In this document: in pieces, positions 35,138-44,986 of the stretch
How positions within the stretch are numbered: position 1 is the stretch's first letter
Layout of the letters: every line of letters begins with the position of its first letter
Source of the DNA: Lasiosphaeris hirsuta
Taxonomy: Eukaryota; Ascomycota; Sordariomycetes; Sordariales; Lasiosphaeriaceae
Direction: 5' to 3'
DNA: 64,000 nucleotides
NCBI GenBank assembly: GCA_030549175.1
Contig: JAUKUA010000003.1
Span: 1,674,001 to 1,738,000 of the forward strand
Program-made: the position numbers and the translations under genes
The notes under the pieces: model-generated
What the model was told of the DNA's origin: nothing
Database searches by the model: none
The model's input: the letters and a program-made list of their open reading frames with translations, nothing else

Positions 35138-38100
35138 ATGGCCGGCAAAGGGGACACCGCAGAGGCCTTAAGAGGGCGCCTTGATGATATGGAGTTGCAG
35201 CAGCAAGATGTGCCCTCGCTTCGCCCTCCACACCAGCGCTCTCCGGCCACCCATCAGCCTTCGAGCAACGCACCGGACGATGTACGAACCCAGGGGCCCT
35301 CGAGGTCGCCCGTGAGGCTATCGCTGGACTCCTCAACTGCACGCTCCCGCACCCGGTTCGCCGACCAAGACACCATATACCCCCCGCCGTACCCTCGAAC
35401 CGAGCTCTACACCATCGATTCGCACCAGGCTGTGCCGCAACATCCTGGACGGGACGGTCCTGTTGAGCGGTCGCGGATTTCTTTGACGCGGCCACGGCAA
35501 CGCTTCGACGACCTGCATGGCAACATGAAGACCGCCATGGCCTCCGCGGAAGAGACCAATGCTACCCTCTCACTCTATCGCAGCTGGGTTGCGCGTCAGA
35601 GAGAAAAGAAGCGAAGGTTCACTAATCGGCCCTGGGGGAGGTTACGGGCCAGCGCGAAAACGGCTTATAAGCGCTACATACTAGAAGGCCTCTTACGCCA
35701 AAAGCCTATCCCGCCGAGCAAGGATGGAAGGCATATACCTCTGCGGCCAGGTCTTGTCAGGAAAACACCCCTTGAAGACGATCGGACGGGCCGCACTTTC
35801 GCCTCGAATTTCATACGTTCGAGTCGATACACGGTCTGGAACTTTCTACCCAAGCAGCTCTTTTTTCAGTTCAGCAAGCTAGCCAATTTTTACTTTCTCG
35901 TCATAGGCGTCATGCAGATGATCCCCGGGCTCAGTACTACCGGCACCTACACAACGATTGCGCCTCTTATCTTTTTCGTGGGATTCAGCATCGCGAAAGA
36001 GGGATATGATGATTACCGGAGATACCAGCTCGACAAGCAGGAAAATAGGAGTGCCGTATGGGTTATGGACCCGGAACGCTCTGTCAAGCCCAAATCGAGA
36101 GGAGGCCGCAGCGGGTTTCTCAACTTTTCGGGGAAGGACAAATCGGCAGGAGCTGGCGCAGACGTGCAAATGACAGACCTTGAAGGAGTGGACGCCGAGG
36201 TCGAAGGCCCTGGACCTTGGTCCAAGACTGAATGGCAGGACGTCAGGGTTGGTGACATCATTCGGTTACATAGAGATGATAGTGTACCCGCCGACATGGT
36301 TCTTCTCCACGCTACTGGCCCCAATGGTATGGCATACATCGAGACGATGGCATTGGACGGCGAGACCAACTTGAAGAGCAAACAGGCCTGTCCTTTGTTG
36401 GTTGAACACTGCAGCTCGACATCCGGCATGACGTCCTGCCAGGCCAAGGTGGTCTCGGAAGACCCGAATCTCGATCTCTACAACTACGAGGGCCGAGTCA
36501 CCGTCAAGGGGGAAACAATGCCGTTGACAATGAATGAGGTTGTCTACCGGGGTTCCACTTTACGGAACACGTCGCAAGCCATCGGCCTCGTTATCAACAC
36601 GGGCGAGGAGTGCAAGATCCGCATGAACGCACACAAAAACGTACATGCCAAGGCACCCGAGATGCAATACGCAGTAAACCGCATTGTCATCGTGCTTGTC
36701 TTGGTTGTCGTGTCGCTAAGCATTGGTCTCACAATCAGTTACCAGGTCTGGCGACGCAGGTACGAAAGTCATGCATGGTACATGCATCGTGTCACGGTGC
36801 CTACTAAGGAGATCCTGATCGGTTTCATTATTGTCTTCAATACTCTGATCCCACTGTCGCTTTATGTCAGTCTCGAAATCGTCAAGCTCGGTCAGCTGTA
36901 CCTCCTTCACGACATTGAGATGTACGACCCCGTCAGCGATACGCCAATGGTCGCTAACACTTCAACTATTCTTGAAAATCTTGGCCAAGTGAGCTACGTC
37001 TTCTCAGACAAGACGGGTACGCTGACGGAAAATATCATGAAGTTCCGAAAAATGAGTGTGGCTGGCACCGCGTGGCTTCACGACAAGGACTTGCAAGACG
37101 AGGCAGCGCTGGAGAGGAATAGGAAATTGTCGGCGCAAAGGGGTGCAAGTATGAGTGCAGAGAAGGGACGCCTAAGCTTTAACCTCCGAGTTGACCGTGC
37201 TGCCAATTCTGGGACGGAAGCACGCCGCTCAGGGGATGCTTACCCAACGCGGACACATTCCATTGACCGGCGAGGGCCAGTGGAAAGCCCGGGACTTGCC
37301 CAGCCTGAGTTGAACACGGACACTCTACTTGACTATCTCCGCTACAAGCCGAATTCGCCTTTTGCGCGAAAGGCTCGCCATTTCATCTTGTGTATCGCTT
37401 TGTGCCATACATGTCTCCCTGAGACGGACGAGGATGGCGAAGTCAAGTTTCAAGCCGCATCTCCTGACGAGCTTGCACTTGTGGAGGCCGCCAAGGAACT
37501 AGGATATCTGCTCACTGATCGGCCTACGCAATCTATCAAGCTACAATCCCGTGATGTTGATGGCTCAGCGATGATGGAGACTTATGAGGTCCTTGATGTC
37601 ATTGAGTTCAGCAGCAAACGTAAACGGATGTCGATAATTATTCGCATGCCTGACGGGAAGCTGTGCCTTTTCATAAAGGGGGCTGACAGCGTCATTCTAC
37701 CTCGACTCAAGCAAAAGCAGCTCGCTGCACAGGCCGCTTCGGCGGTAGAGCGGAGGGCAAGCATGCGCAAAAGTATGGAGCAGGAGAAGGCTCTTCAACG
37801 GCAGAGCTTGCAGATCACAGCCCGCGATAGCATGAATCTTGCTCGAGCTTCTACCACCCTGGACCGCAGAACTTCGAAAGTGGGGAGCATGCGCAGATCG
37901 GCCGTGTTCTCGGGCGAGTTTGACTCTTGGCTTTCCCGTCGCGAGAATGAGGACCTCGGCGAGCAATCCGACCGCAATCCCCACCCGTCCATGACGCGAG
38001 GGAGATCAGTGGAAACCTCACGCGCCGCGGACCCATTTGACGGTATAGTGGACGAGTATCTATCCATGAACGATGCTGCCATATTTGACCGCTGCTTCCA

Positions 38101-40135
38101 ACATGTTGACAACTTCGCATCCGAGGGGTTGCGGACGCTCATCTACGCCTACCGTTATCTTGAGGACGAGGATTACAAGGCCTGGAAGAAGGTGTACCAC
38201 GATGCCACTACCAGCCTCGTCAAACGCCAGGAACGCATCGAAGACGCAGCCGAGCTCATTGAGCAGGGCCTTGACCTTGCCGGCGCCACTGCTATTGAGG
38301 ACAAGCTGCAGCAAGGCGTCCCCGAGACCATCGACAAACTCCGCCGTGCTAATATCAAGGTTTGGATGTTGACGGGTGACAAGCGCGAGACTGCCATCAA
38401 CATTGCGCACTCGGCAAGGATCTCAAAGCCGTTTTCCGAGATATACATCTTGGATGTGACACTGGGCGATTTGCATGAGCGAATTGCTTCAACTTTGATC
38501 GATGTTGGCCGTGGCATGGTCCCCCACTCTGTCGTTGTCATTGATGGGCATACGCTCAACATGGTAGAGGAGGACGAGTCGCTCAAGGTCTTGTTCTTTG
38601 ACTTGGTGGCCAGAGTGGATTCAGTTATCTGCTGTCGCGCATCCCCATCGCAGAAGGCCACACTGGTCAAGTGCATCCGCGACCAGGCTCCCTCGGCCGT
38701 AACTCTCGCAATCGGTGACGGCGCCAATGACATTGCCATGATCCAAGCGTCGCACGTGGGAATCGGTATCTCTGGGCGGGAGGGACTCCAAGCCGCCCGT
38801 ATTTCGGACTACTCGATTGCGCAATTTAGGTTTCTGCAGCGACTCTTGTTTGTCCACGGCCGTTGGGTATACATCCGGACCGGCAAGTACATCCTGGGCA
38901 CCTTTTGGAAAGAGGTTGTCTTTTACCTGTTGCAAGCGCACTTCCAGCGCTACAACGGCTTCACAGGAACCTCTCTCTTCGAGTCAACCAGTCTGACTGT
39001 CTTCAACACGGTCTTCACCTCGCTCCCCGTCATCTTGCCGGGCATATTTGAGAAGGATCTCTCAGCCGCAACGCTCATGGCCGTGCCGGAACTGTACACA
39101 TTCGGCCAGCGGAACAAGGCCTTTAACTTTAAGCAGTATGCCGGCTGGATGGCCATGGCTGTCGCTGAAACCATCATCATTTTCTACTCGGTGTATTATC
39201 TCTACGCCTTTCCCTCGCACTCCCCGGTCCCCACAGACCTCTTTTCGGTCGGCACACTTGCATTTGGCGTTACCGTTGTGTTTATCAATATCAAGCTCAT
39301 GGTCCTGGAAACGCATAACCGCACAATCGTCATACTCATCGGGTTTCTGCTGTCCTTGGCTGCTTGGTTTATCTGGAACATTGTCCTGGGCGCCCTGTAT
39401 ACCCGCACGCCGGGGCCGTACATGGTGCGTGGCGCGTTCATGCACGGGTTCGGGAAAAGCGCACTGTGGTGGCTCGTCTCAGTCATCGTACTGTCGTCGC
39501 TGATTGTCTTTGAGCTCGCCGTCACGGCCGTGCGCAAGTCAGTTTGGCCGACGGATCAGGACGTCATGCAGGAGGTAGAACATGTGGACGGTGTCATAGA
39601 TGTCCTGAAGGACCATGCGGCGGCTGCGGAGAGAGGAGAGTGGGGTGGGGACGACGGCTATGGTGGAGATGGCGGGGGTGACGGGAATGGGGTTGGTGTT
39701 GGCAAGGCAAAGAAGAAGAAGAAGAATGGGGATACGCTATCGATCAAAACGGTCACATCCGCTTCGTCGGGGGAGGCGGTTGCCGAGAGAGACGCAGCCG
39801 GCCCCGGGCCAGTAACATATGTGGCGAATAAGAGGAGTAGCAGGCATTTCACTGGTGACGAGTACCTGCAGCCGCCGTTCACGCCGCTGGCGGAAGAGAG
39901 GGAGAATCCCATGGATGGCGAGAGTAGCGTCCAGGCGGGCGTGGGTGCTAGGAGGGGCGTCTCTGAGGATGGGAGAGGCGCTTGGAATTTGACGATAAGC
40001 CCAGTATCGCGGTCGGCGTCGCATGGCGAGATGGCGACAGCGTACTTGACGCAAAGCCCAATTGAGCTGCAAAGTCCAGGCGCCGGGTCAGTGTTTGGCC
40101 GGCGGTCAGCGCAGCTGAGGAGGAACGGTCAATGA
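35138..40135 (+). CDS. DNF3: P4-ATPase phospholipid flippase (Dnf3 type)
   Basis: This intron-free gene encodes a type 4 P-type ATPase of about 1665 residues that flips phospholipids to the cytosolic leaflet of Golgi, endosome or plasma membranes. The start ATG 35138 lies in the context CACCACCATGG. The catalytic parts are complete: actuator DGETNLK (about 407), phosphorylation site DKTGTLTEN (Asp about 624), nucleotide-binding KRKRMSIIIR and KGADSV, hinge MLTGDKRETAINIAHS, and GDGANDIAMIQASHVGIGI (about 1193). The first-membrane region FSKLANFYFLVIGVMQMIPG, followed by LSTTGTYTTI, resembles Dnf3 rather than Dnf1/2, Drs2 or Neo1. Low-complexity Ser/Arg inserts interrupt the P-N region (about 675-725 and 865-965). 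The C-terminal tail has a Gly/Asp run and a Lys cluster. A Cdc50-family partner would be expected elsewhere in the genome. Confidence 0.92.
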   Translation: MAGKGDTAEALRGRLDDMELQQQDVPSLRPPHQRSPATHQPSSNAPDDVRTQGPSRSPVRLSLDSSTARSRTRFADQDTIYPPPYPRTELYTIDSHQAVPQHPGRDGPVERSRISLTRPRQRFDDLHGNMKTAMASAEETNATLSLYRSWVARQREKKRRFTNRPWGRLRASAKTAYKRYILEGLLRQKPIPPSKDGRHIPLRPGLVRKTPLEDDRTGRTFASNFIRSSRYTVWNFLPKQLFFQFSKLANFYFLVIGVMQMIPGLSTTGTYTTIAPLIFFVGFSIAKEGYDDYRRYQLDKQENRSAVWVMDPERSVKPKSRGGRSGFLNFSGKDKSAGAGADVQMTDLEGVDAEVEGPGPWSKTEWQDVRVGDIIRLHRDDSVPADMVLLHATGPNGMAYIETMALDGETNLKSKQACPLLVEHCSSTSGMTSCQAKVVSEDPNLDLYNYEGRVTVKGETMPLTMNEVVYRGSTLRNTSQAIGLVINTGEECKIRMNAHKNVHAKAPEMQYAVNRIVIVLVLVVVSLSIGLTISYQVWRRRYESHAWYMHRVTVPTKEILIGFIIVFNTLIPLSLYVSLEIVKLGQLYLLHDIEMYDPVSDTPMVANTSTILENLGQVSYVFSDKTGTLTENIMKFRKMSVAGTAWLHDKDLQDEAALERNRKLSAQRGASMSAEKGRLSFNLRVDRAANSGTEARRSGDAYPTRTHSIDRRGPVESPGLAQPELNTDTLLDYLRYKPNSPFARKARHFILCIALCHTCLPETDEDGEVKFQAASPDELALVEAAKELGYLLTDRPTQSIKLQSRDVDGSAMMETYEVLDVIEFSSKRKRMSIIIRMPDGKLCLFIKGADSVILPRLKQKQLAAQAASAVERRASMRKSMEQEKALQRQSLQITARDSMNLARASTTLDRRTSKVGSMRRSAVFSGEFDSWLSRRENEDLGEQSDRNPHPSMTRGRSVETSRAADPFDGIVDEYLSMNDAAIFDRCFQHVDNFASEGLRTLIYAYRYLEDEDYKAWKKVYHDATTSLVKRQERIEDAAELIEQGLDLAGATAIEDKLQQGVPETIDKLRRANIKVWMLTGDKRETAINIAHSARISKPFSEIYILDVTLGDLHERIASTLIDVGRGMVPHSVVVIDGHTLNMVEEDESLKVLFFDLVARVDSVICCRASPSQKATLVKCIRDQAPSAVTLAIGDGANDIAMIQASHVGIGISGREGLQAARISDYSIAQFRFLQRLLFVHGRWVYIRTGKYILGTFWKEVVFYLLQAHFQRYNGFTGTSLFESTSLTVFNTVFTSLPVILPGIFEKDLSAATLMAVPELYTFGQRNKAFNFKQYAGWMAMAVAETIIIFYSVYYLYAFPSHSPVPTDLFSVGTLAFGVTVVFINIKLMVLETHNRTIVILIGFLLSLAAWFIWNIVLGALYTRTPGPYMVRGAFMHGFGKSALWWLVSVIVLSSLIVFELAVTAVRKSVWPTDQDVMQEVEHVDGVIDVLKDHAAAAERGEWGGDDGYGGDGGGDGNGVGVGKAKKKKKNGDTLSIKTVTSASSGEAVAERDAAGPGPVTYVANKRSSRHFTGDEYLQPPFTPLAEERENPMDGESSVQAGVGARRGVSEDGRGAWNLTISPVSRSASHGEMATAYLTQSPIELQSPGAGSVFGRRSAQLRRNGQ

Positions 40136-40737
40136 GAATAACTCGGAAAGCTTGTATCATGATTCCCTTGAATGGATGGGTTGGGCGGGATGGAAGAGGT
40201 ATGTTGCATTATGAGTGCGCGGCATGATTGCTTGAGCGTTGGCATGGTGGTGGTGTTGGCATTTTTGGCGTTTTGGATATGGATTTGGATTTTGAGGCTG
40301 GTACATATGTTGTGTATGTGCTTTGTATATACCCGGCTTGGGTTGAGATGCGCGGAGATGTAAATACTGGGTTGGATACCTACCTTGCCTTGGTAGAGGG
40401 CGTATAGAAATGAAGATATTCATTCACCTGCTCTATGTACGTGTTTGGGATGATGGTTGTGATTCACCGACTTGGAGTGAATCTTCGCGGCGGATTGTCA
40501 AGGCTTCATTCACCGTAGCTAGTGACACATACATGCCCCGCCAAAAACATATATATATATATATATATATATGAAAGGGGAGCCTGTGGTTTTGCTGTCA
40601 AGCTGTCTGGTCAAGTCCTGCAAATCAGTGTAAATCGGCCACTTGTTTACTCGGCTCGACATCGCCAACTCAGAAAGGCAAAAACTGATTGTTGATATTT
40701 CGCACAGCAACATAACAGCTTTCCCACCATCTCCAAC
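40136..40737. other. intergenic region with AT microsatellite
   Basis: About 600 bases without a gene, containing the flippase 3' end and possibly the promoter of the next small ORF. An (AT)12 run occupies 40549-40572. Confidence 0.5.
40549..40572. repeat. (AT)12 microsatellite
   Basis: A pure alternating AT run of 24 bases, likely variable among strains. Confidence 0.9.
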
Positions 40738-41328
40738 ATGCCTCTCTCTCGATATCGCAGAGCAAGAAAACGACTGATGAGCCATCCCAAGCGGTCCCAG
40801 TCCAGGGGGGCATACCCCACCCCTAACAGCAACCCCAGCTCTGCCACTGATACACTAACAAACCCACCCACAACCATCCAAGCAGCAGAACGCCGCATCC
40901 CCACATCATCCTCCATCGACATGCTCTTCTGGCCGGCCCCCGTCTTCACCTCGCCCGACGCCGGCGCGGCGACGCAGGTGGTCACGGTTAGCGTCAGCGC
41001 CGCTGCGGGTTCGGGTGTTGCTGGGACGGCTACCCCCAGTGGGGGCGGTGGAGGGGGTGGCGGGAGGAACTTGGTGCCTGTGGTGCCGGCGACGGTGGTA
41101 GGGGTGGTGGTTTTTGTTGTGGGGGTCGCGGTGGGGGGGTTGGCTCTCTTGAGGCGGAGGAGGACGCGGAGGGAGCGGGAGAGGAGGGCGGAGGAGAGCC
41201 GGAGGGAGCTGCATGAGATTCGGAAGGAGGGCGAGAGGAGGGTAGCGGAGGCGAGGATGGAGGAGGAGGAGGTGAGGCGGGCGGAGGAGGCGAGGCGGAG
41301 GGATGCGGTGCGGATTCAGGGGAGGTAA
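40738..41328 (+). CDS. hypothetical single-pass membrane protein
   Basis: The open frame codes up to 196 residues, or 135 if translation begins at the later ATG 40921 (MLFWPAPVFTSPDAG). It has a Ser/Thr/Gly-rich segment with eight consecutive Gly, then one strong membrane span (VPATVVGVVVFVVGVAVGGL) followed by a basic stop-transfer RRRRTRR. A highly charged Arg/Glu helix ends the protein. The layout resembles small fungal type I membrane or wall-sensor-like proteins, but no family is recognised. The low-complexity composition makes it less certain that the frame is real. The stop codon lies inside a 20-base palindrome. Confidence 0.45.
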   Translation: MPLSRYRRARKRLMSHPKRSQSRGAYPTPNSNPSSATDTLTNPPTTIQAAERRIPTSSSIDMLFWPAPVFTSPDAGAATQVVTVSVSAAAGSGVAGTATPSGGGGGGGGRNLVPVVPATVVGVVVFVVGVAVGGLALLRRRRTRRERERRAEESRRELHEIRKEGERRVAEARMEEEEVRRAEEARRRDAVRIQGR

Positions 41329-41339
41329 TATTACCTCCC
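41320..41339. repeat. 20-bp perfect palindrome over a stop codon
   Basis: GGGAGGTAATATTACCTCCC is perfectly self-complementary. Its TAA at 41326-41328 would be the stop of the upstream ORF. Confidence 0.85.
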
Positions 41340-41369
41340 TAACTTGAAGGTACCTAACTTGAAGGTACC
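41340..41369. repeat. 15-bp direct tandem duplication
   Basis: Two exact copies of TAACTTGAAGGTACC stand head to tail directly after the 20-bp palindrome. Confidence 0.9.
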
Positions 41370-41696
41370 TGGAGCTCCTTGACTAGTGCCCTACGATAGA
41401 TTGGCAGCGGAACAGTAATCATTTCTCTTTGTGAGGTATGTACAATCGCATTGTGTGCGGTTACCAATGTGTTGCTCACACACTCGCCTTGTTCGCCAAC
41501 CAGTTAAGTTACCCTTCCATTTTCCAATGTGAAAAAAATCTTCATAAAGACGCCCGCCCCACCCGCGCTTCCCTGATTTCGCATCCGCAATTATCTCTTT
41601 GGCGAGCACGCTTCCCGCAAGCAGTACTCAGCCGAGAGAGACCCGAGTGACGCCGCGCTCCCTTCGTGATCCATCGACCACGGTTCCGGAACCATC

Positions 41697-41933
41697 ATGT
41701 CTAGTGACGGTCACCCTCGAAACGCCCAAGGCGTGTTCTCCTCGGGCCTCGCTATTTGCATTATCATTACATTTTTCTATGTGGTATTGTGTCTCTTAGT
41801 CCCCGTCCTGTTTGAACTCAGCATCGCACAGGCACCGGCCGACAGGGGGGGAGAGGAGAATGTGCGCATGCGTCTTCTTCCCAGCAAGCCCGACGGCTAC
41901 TTGTATGGTGCTGTTTACGGTGACCATGAGTGA
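41697..41933 (+). CDS. hypothetical small membrane protein
   Basis: A 78-codon frame begins MSSDGHPRNAQGVFSSGL and carries one strong hydrophobic span (AICIIITFFYVVLCLLVPVL), followed by a polar tail. The composition looks like a real small membrane protein and the start context (ACCATCATGTCTAG) is acceptable. GT and AG signals downstream (for example GTAAGT at 41999) hint that the 3' end may be spliced, so the last residues are uncertain. No family is recognised. Confidence 0.4.
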   Translation: MSSDGHPRNAQGVFSSGLAICIIITFFYVVLCLLVPVLFELSIAQAPADRGGEENVRMRLLPSKPDGYLYGAVYGDHE

Positions 41934-42570
41934 CATCCCTATTCGATCCAGGTTCCATCTGTTGGTAATAAAGCCCCGAACTACGAGGCAAAGGAAGATA
42001 GGTAAGTAGGATAGGATAGCAGGTTGGAAAATCAGTGCACTAAATAACACTCAGACCCATCGGCAGGGTAGTAGGGCCATGGCAATGCTTCTCTGCTCTA
42101 CGGGTTTTGCTTCCATTCTATTAGTATCCCAACTACGAACAGCAGCCTACCCAGCTCACCCCTTACTCTCCCACGGCCTATCCTCAACAGGACTGCCTCC
42201 TGTCTAATGCATATCCATCTCTTACTCCATCGTCAACTCCCCCGAGCATTATGCGTCCAAATGTTATATCGTACAAAAAGATATCGGCTCCATGCTAGCT
42301 CGCAGACTGCCACTGAAAAGGTAAATTTATATACAAGAAAGAGTCCAACTAGCTACTGGTGATGTGATAACCGAATAAACAGCAACACCAGTAATTCATC
42401 CCCCACAATCCTGCTTCATCTCAAAGGGCCAAAATGCAACGGTACACACCCTCCGCACTCCTCAACTCCCACCCAATGACTTGTGTACTATAAATCAACT
42501 CCTATCCTTCCCACATATGCACTCACCACGCTCACCACGCTCACCACACTCTCCTGTTCCATCTTCACCA
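41934..42570. other. intergenic region downstream of ArfGAP gene
   Basis: No gene is seen. A threefold CTCACCACG tandem lies near 42523-42550, close to the 3' end of the ArfGAP gene on the minus strand. Confidence 0.45.
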
Positions 42571-43096
42571 TCAGCGCATATCCCTTGCGCTCAAACTCGC
42601 AAACGCGTCTGGACTATGCCTTCCATTTGACCATTCCAGTCCCAGCGCCATCATACTCTCCCGGCTGGTGTTATGCAGCTTCGGCGTCGATGTATCAATG
42701 AGATTCGGCTGTGTTGCCACCCCGCCGCCTCCCATCATGAAAGGATTTTTGCTTCCTGCGGCTGGCCCTGCTACCGGAGCCACCCGCTGCTGCTGATGCT
42801 GCTGTTGAGTCTGGGTCGGGAAGGGCTCATTTGCTACCTGTGCCACGTTCTGGTCCTGGTTAGGACCCTGTGTCGTCTGGAACGGCGCCGGGGCAAGTTG
42901 CGGGTAGTTGTAAAGGGCCATGATCGAAGCCTTGTCGGGACGCTGTGGAGCGTATTGGCCTTGCGGGGCGTATTGACCTTGTGTAGTATATTGGCCTTGT
43001 GTGATGTATTGACTTTGTGGCGTGTATTGGCCTGTTGCTGCGTAGCCCGTCATCTGGGGGGCTAGTCCCGCTTGCTGAGGCAGCAGCGGCGCGTAC

Positions 43097-43134
<38 letters not shown>

Positions 43135-44986
43135 CTGCTGATCTGGAGGCACAGCCGCCGTTTGGGAGAAGAATGGATTGTTCATCTGAGGCTGCATCTG
43201 TGGCTGGATAGGCGGACTGTAAAAGTTTTGTTGTGCTTGCTCGGGTATTTGAGTGAGGCTCGGTGACTGAATCCGAGTCGGCGACCGTGTGAAGGGATTG
43301 TTGCCATAATTAACGGGGTAGCCAGTCGTGTTGACTGATAGTGGTTGCTGGGGGCTCTGGAATTGCTGTGGTTGTTGTTGTTGTTGTTGTTGTTGTTGTT
43401 GCTGCTGTTGCTGTTGCTGAGCTTGTTGGGGCTGTTGGTTTGAGAAGAAGGGATTGTAGCCAGCATTGACTGGTTGCGCTGGCTGGGGATAGGTTTGACT
43501 GCTGTGGTAAAGCCCGGGGTATTGCTGCTGTACGGACGGCATCGGGGCTGTCATCGGCGGCTGGTATACGGCTTGAGGCGCCATTTGTTGAGGGGCTGAC
43601 ATGCCTCCTGTGTGGTTCGGAAATAGTGGCTGCGAAGGTGGTGCTAAAGACATGTTCTGAAAGGCAAGATCCATGGCTGCGGGTACTTGCTGCTGGGGCA
43701 TGCCAAATGGGTTGTGGCCTGCAGACAAGTAAGGATTCCTATTTTGTAAGGTACCTGTCGACTGTGAAGAGAGTGGCTGAGGGATACACGGCATATCAAG
43801 CTGGTCGAAAGGGTTGGCGCTCGCCGGACTCAAGGGCCCAGCGCGTCCTCCATCGCGGGCGGATGTAGTGTCGGCCGGCGTCAGGCTTCGGTTTGTCAGC
43901 TGTGACGATTCTCTGGTTGACGTCGAGTTGTAGGGGGTAGGCGACCGCCCTTCACCCTCGCCTAGCCTGACCAGAGCCTCAATTGTCTTCTCAAGATTCC
44001 CACCGACCCCCTTCAGCACTAACGCGTTTCTTTGATCGTCCATAAAGCCCATATCCCGGAGCTTGGCCAGCTTCCTCTCCGTATCTTCCCCATCGTCCTG
44101 GACGCTTGCCCCAAAGACCTGGGACGGCTTGTTCCAGCGCTGCGATGGCTGGGGCGGGAGCTCACGTGGACTGGGAGGAGCTGGCTGGCTGGACATTAAA
44201 TTCTTTGCTTTGGAACCGAGGGGGAAGATGGACGAGGCGGATCGGAAGCCGAAGCGGCTCGGGGTCTTGGGCGGAAGCGGCGGGGGCGTCTCATCGGACT
44301 CGGTGCTCCCTGTGTTGTGCCGTTTGGTGGAGCCAAAGGCGCGGTTCATGTACTTCTGACGGATGAAGCGCTCCATGGCTCCGTCAACCTCGTCGTTGTC
44401 GATAGGGATGGTTGGTTTCTTGCTTTGGGGGTTGTAGCTCTTGTTGGATACAACGTTGCCGACCTTTTTCATGTTCTGGGCGAGACGGTGGTCGTTAGCT
44501 AGGACAGGAAGGGAAAACGGAGGGAACGCGCGGGGATGCGGCGTACCTCGACCTGTTCGTTGGACCAGCTGTCCATGCTCAGTGACTTGACTTTGGAAAC
44601 ATGGGTGCCCAACTTGCGGTGGATGGCGGCGCACCGCATGCACAGAAAGATGCCCAACTACACAGCGTCAGTCAGCTTCGGGTGGACTATGTCTTGGGGG
44701 GTTGCGGCTCCACGACACGGCGTCTCGATGGGGCTCGACGCGGTGTCGAAGACGGTGCTTTGGGGGTCCGTCGAGGTCTGACGTGGACAACGTACGCTCC
44801 AAGATGCCCAGCCTGCAGACGAGCGCGTTAGCCAACGGGTTTTGTAGGATTGAGAGACGGTCGTCGATTACCAGGATTGCGGGCTTGACAGTCGGCACAA
44901 AAGTTGTTTCCGGGCACGCTGTGGACCAGGTCCTGGAGAATGCGCTCGTTGCGCGCCTGCTGGCGCTTGGTTAACGCTCCCGACAT
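42571..44986 (-). CDS. GTS1: ArfGAP-UBA-polyQ protein (Gts1 type)
   Basis: The product stimulates GTP hydrolysis by Arf-family GTPases in vesicle traffic. Minus-strand exons are 44986-44872, 44812-44796, 44657-44547 and 44475-42571, giving about 715 residues. The second exon is only 17 bases; joining it restores the ArfGAP zinc finger Cys30-X2-Cys33-X16-Cys50-X2-Cys53. The conserved [10 protein letters not shown], with the arginine finger (about Arg58), follows. A UBA domain ([20 protein letters not shown]) lies near residues 215-255. The C-terminal half is Pro/Gln/Asn-rich with two long glutamine tracts (about 17 and 16 Gln) and a [12 protein letters not shown] repeat. The order ArfGAP, UBA, Q-rich is that of yeast Gts1 and fission yeast Ucp3. 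The polyglutamine tracts are coded by mixed CAA and CAG codons and may vary in length. Confidence 0.92.
43071..43141. repeat. polyglutamine-coding CAG/CAA tract 1
   Basis: On the plus strand this reads as runs of TGTTGC and then TGCTGC. On the coding minus strand it makes about 16 consecutive Gln in the ArfGAP protein. The run of pure CAG codons is the less stable part. Confidence 0.85.
43365..43432. repeat. polyglutamine-coding CAA/CAG tract 2
   Basis: The TTG-rich plus-strand run corresponds to about 17 Gln plus flanking QQPQQ and QQAQQ in the ArfGAP protein. It is mostly CAA codons. Confidence 0.85.
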
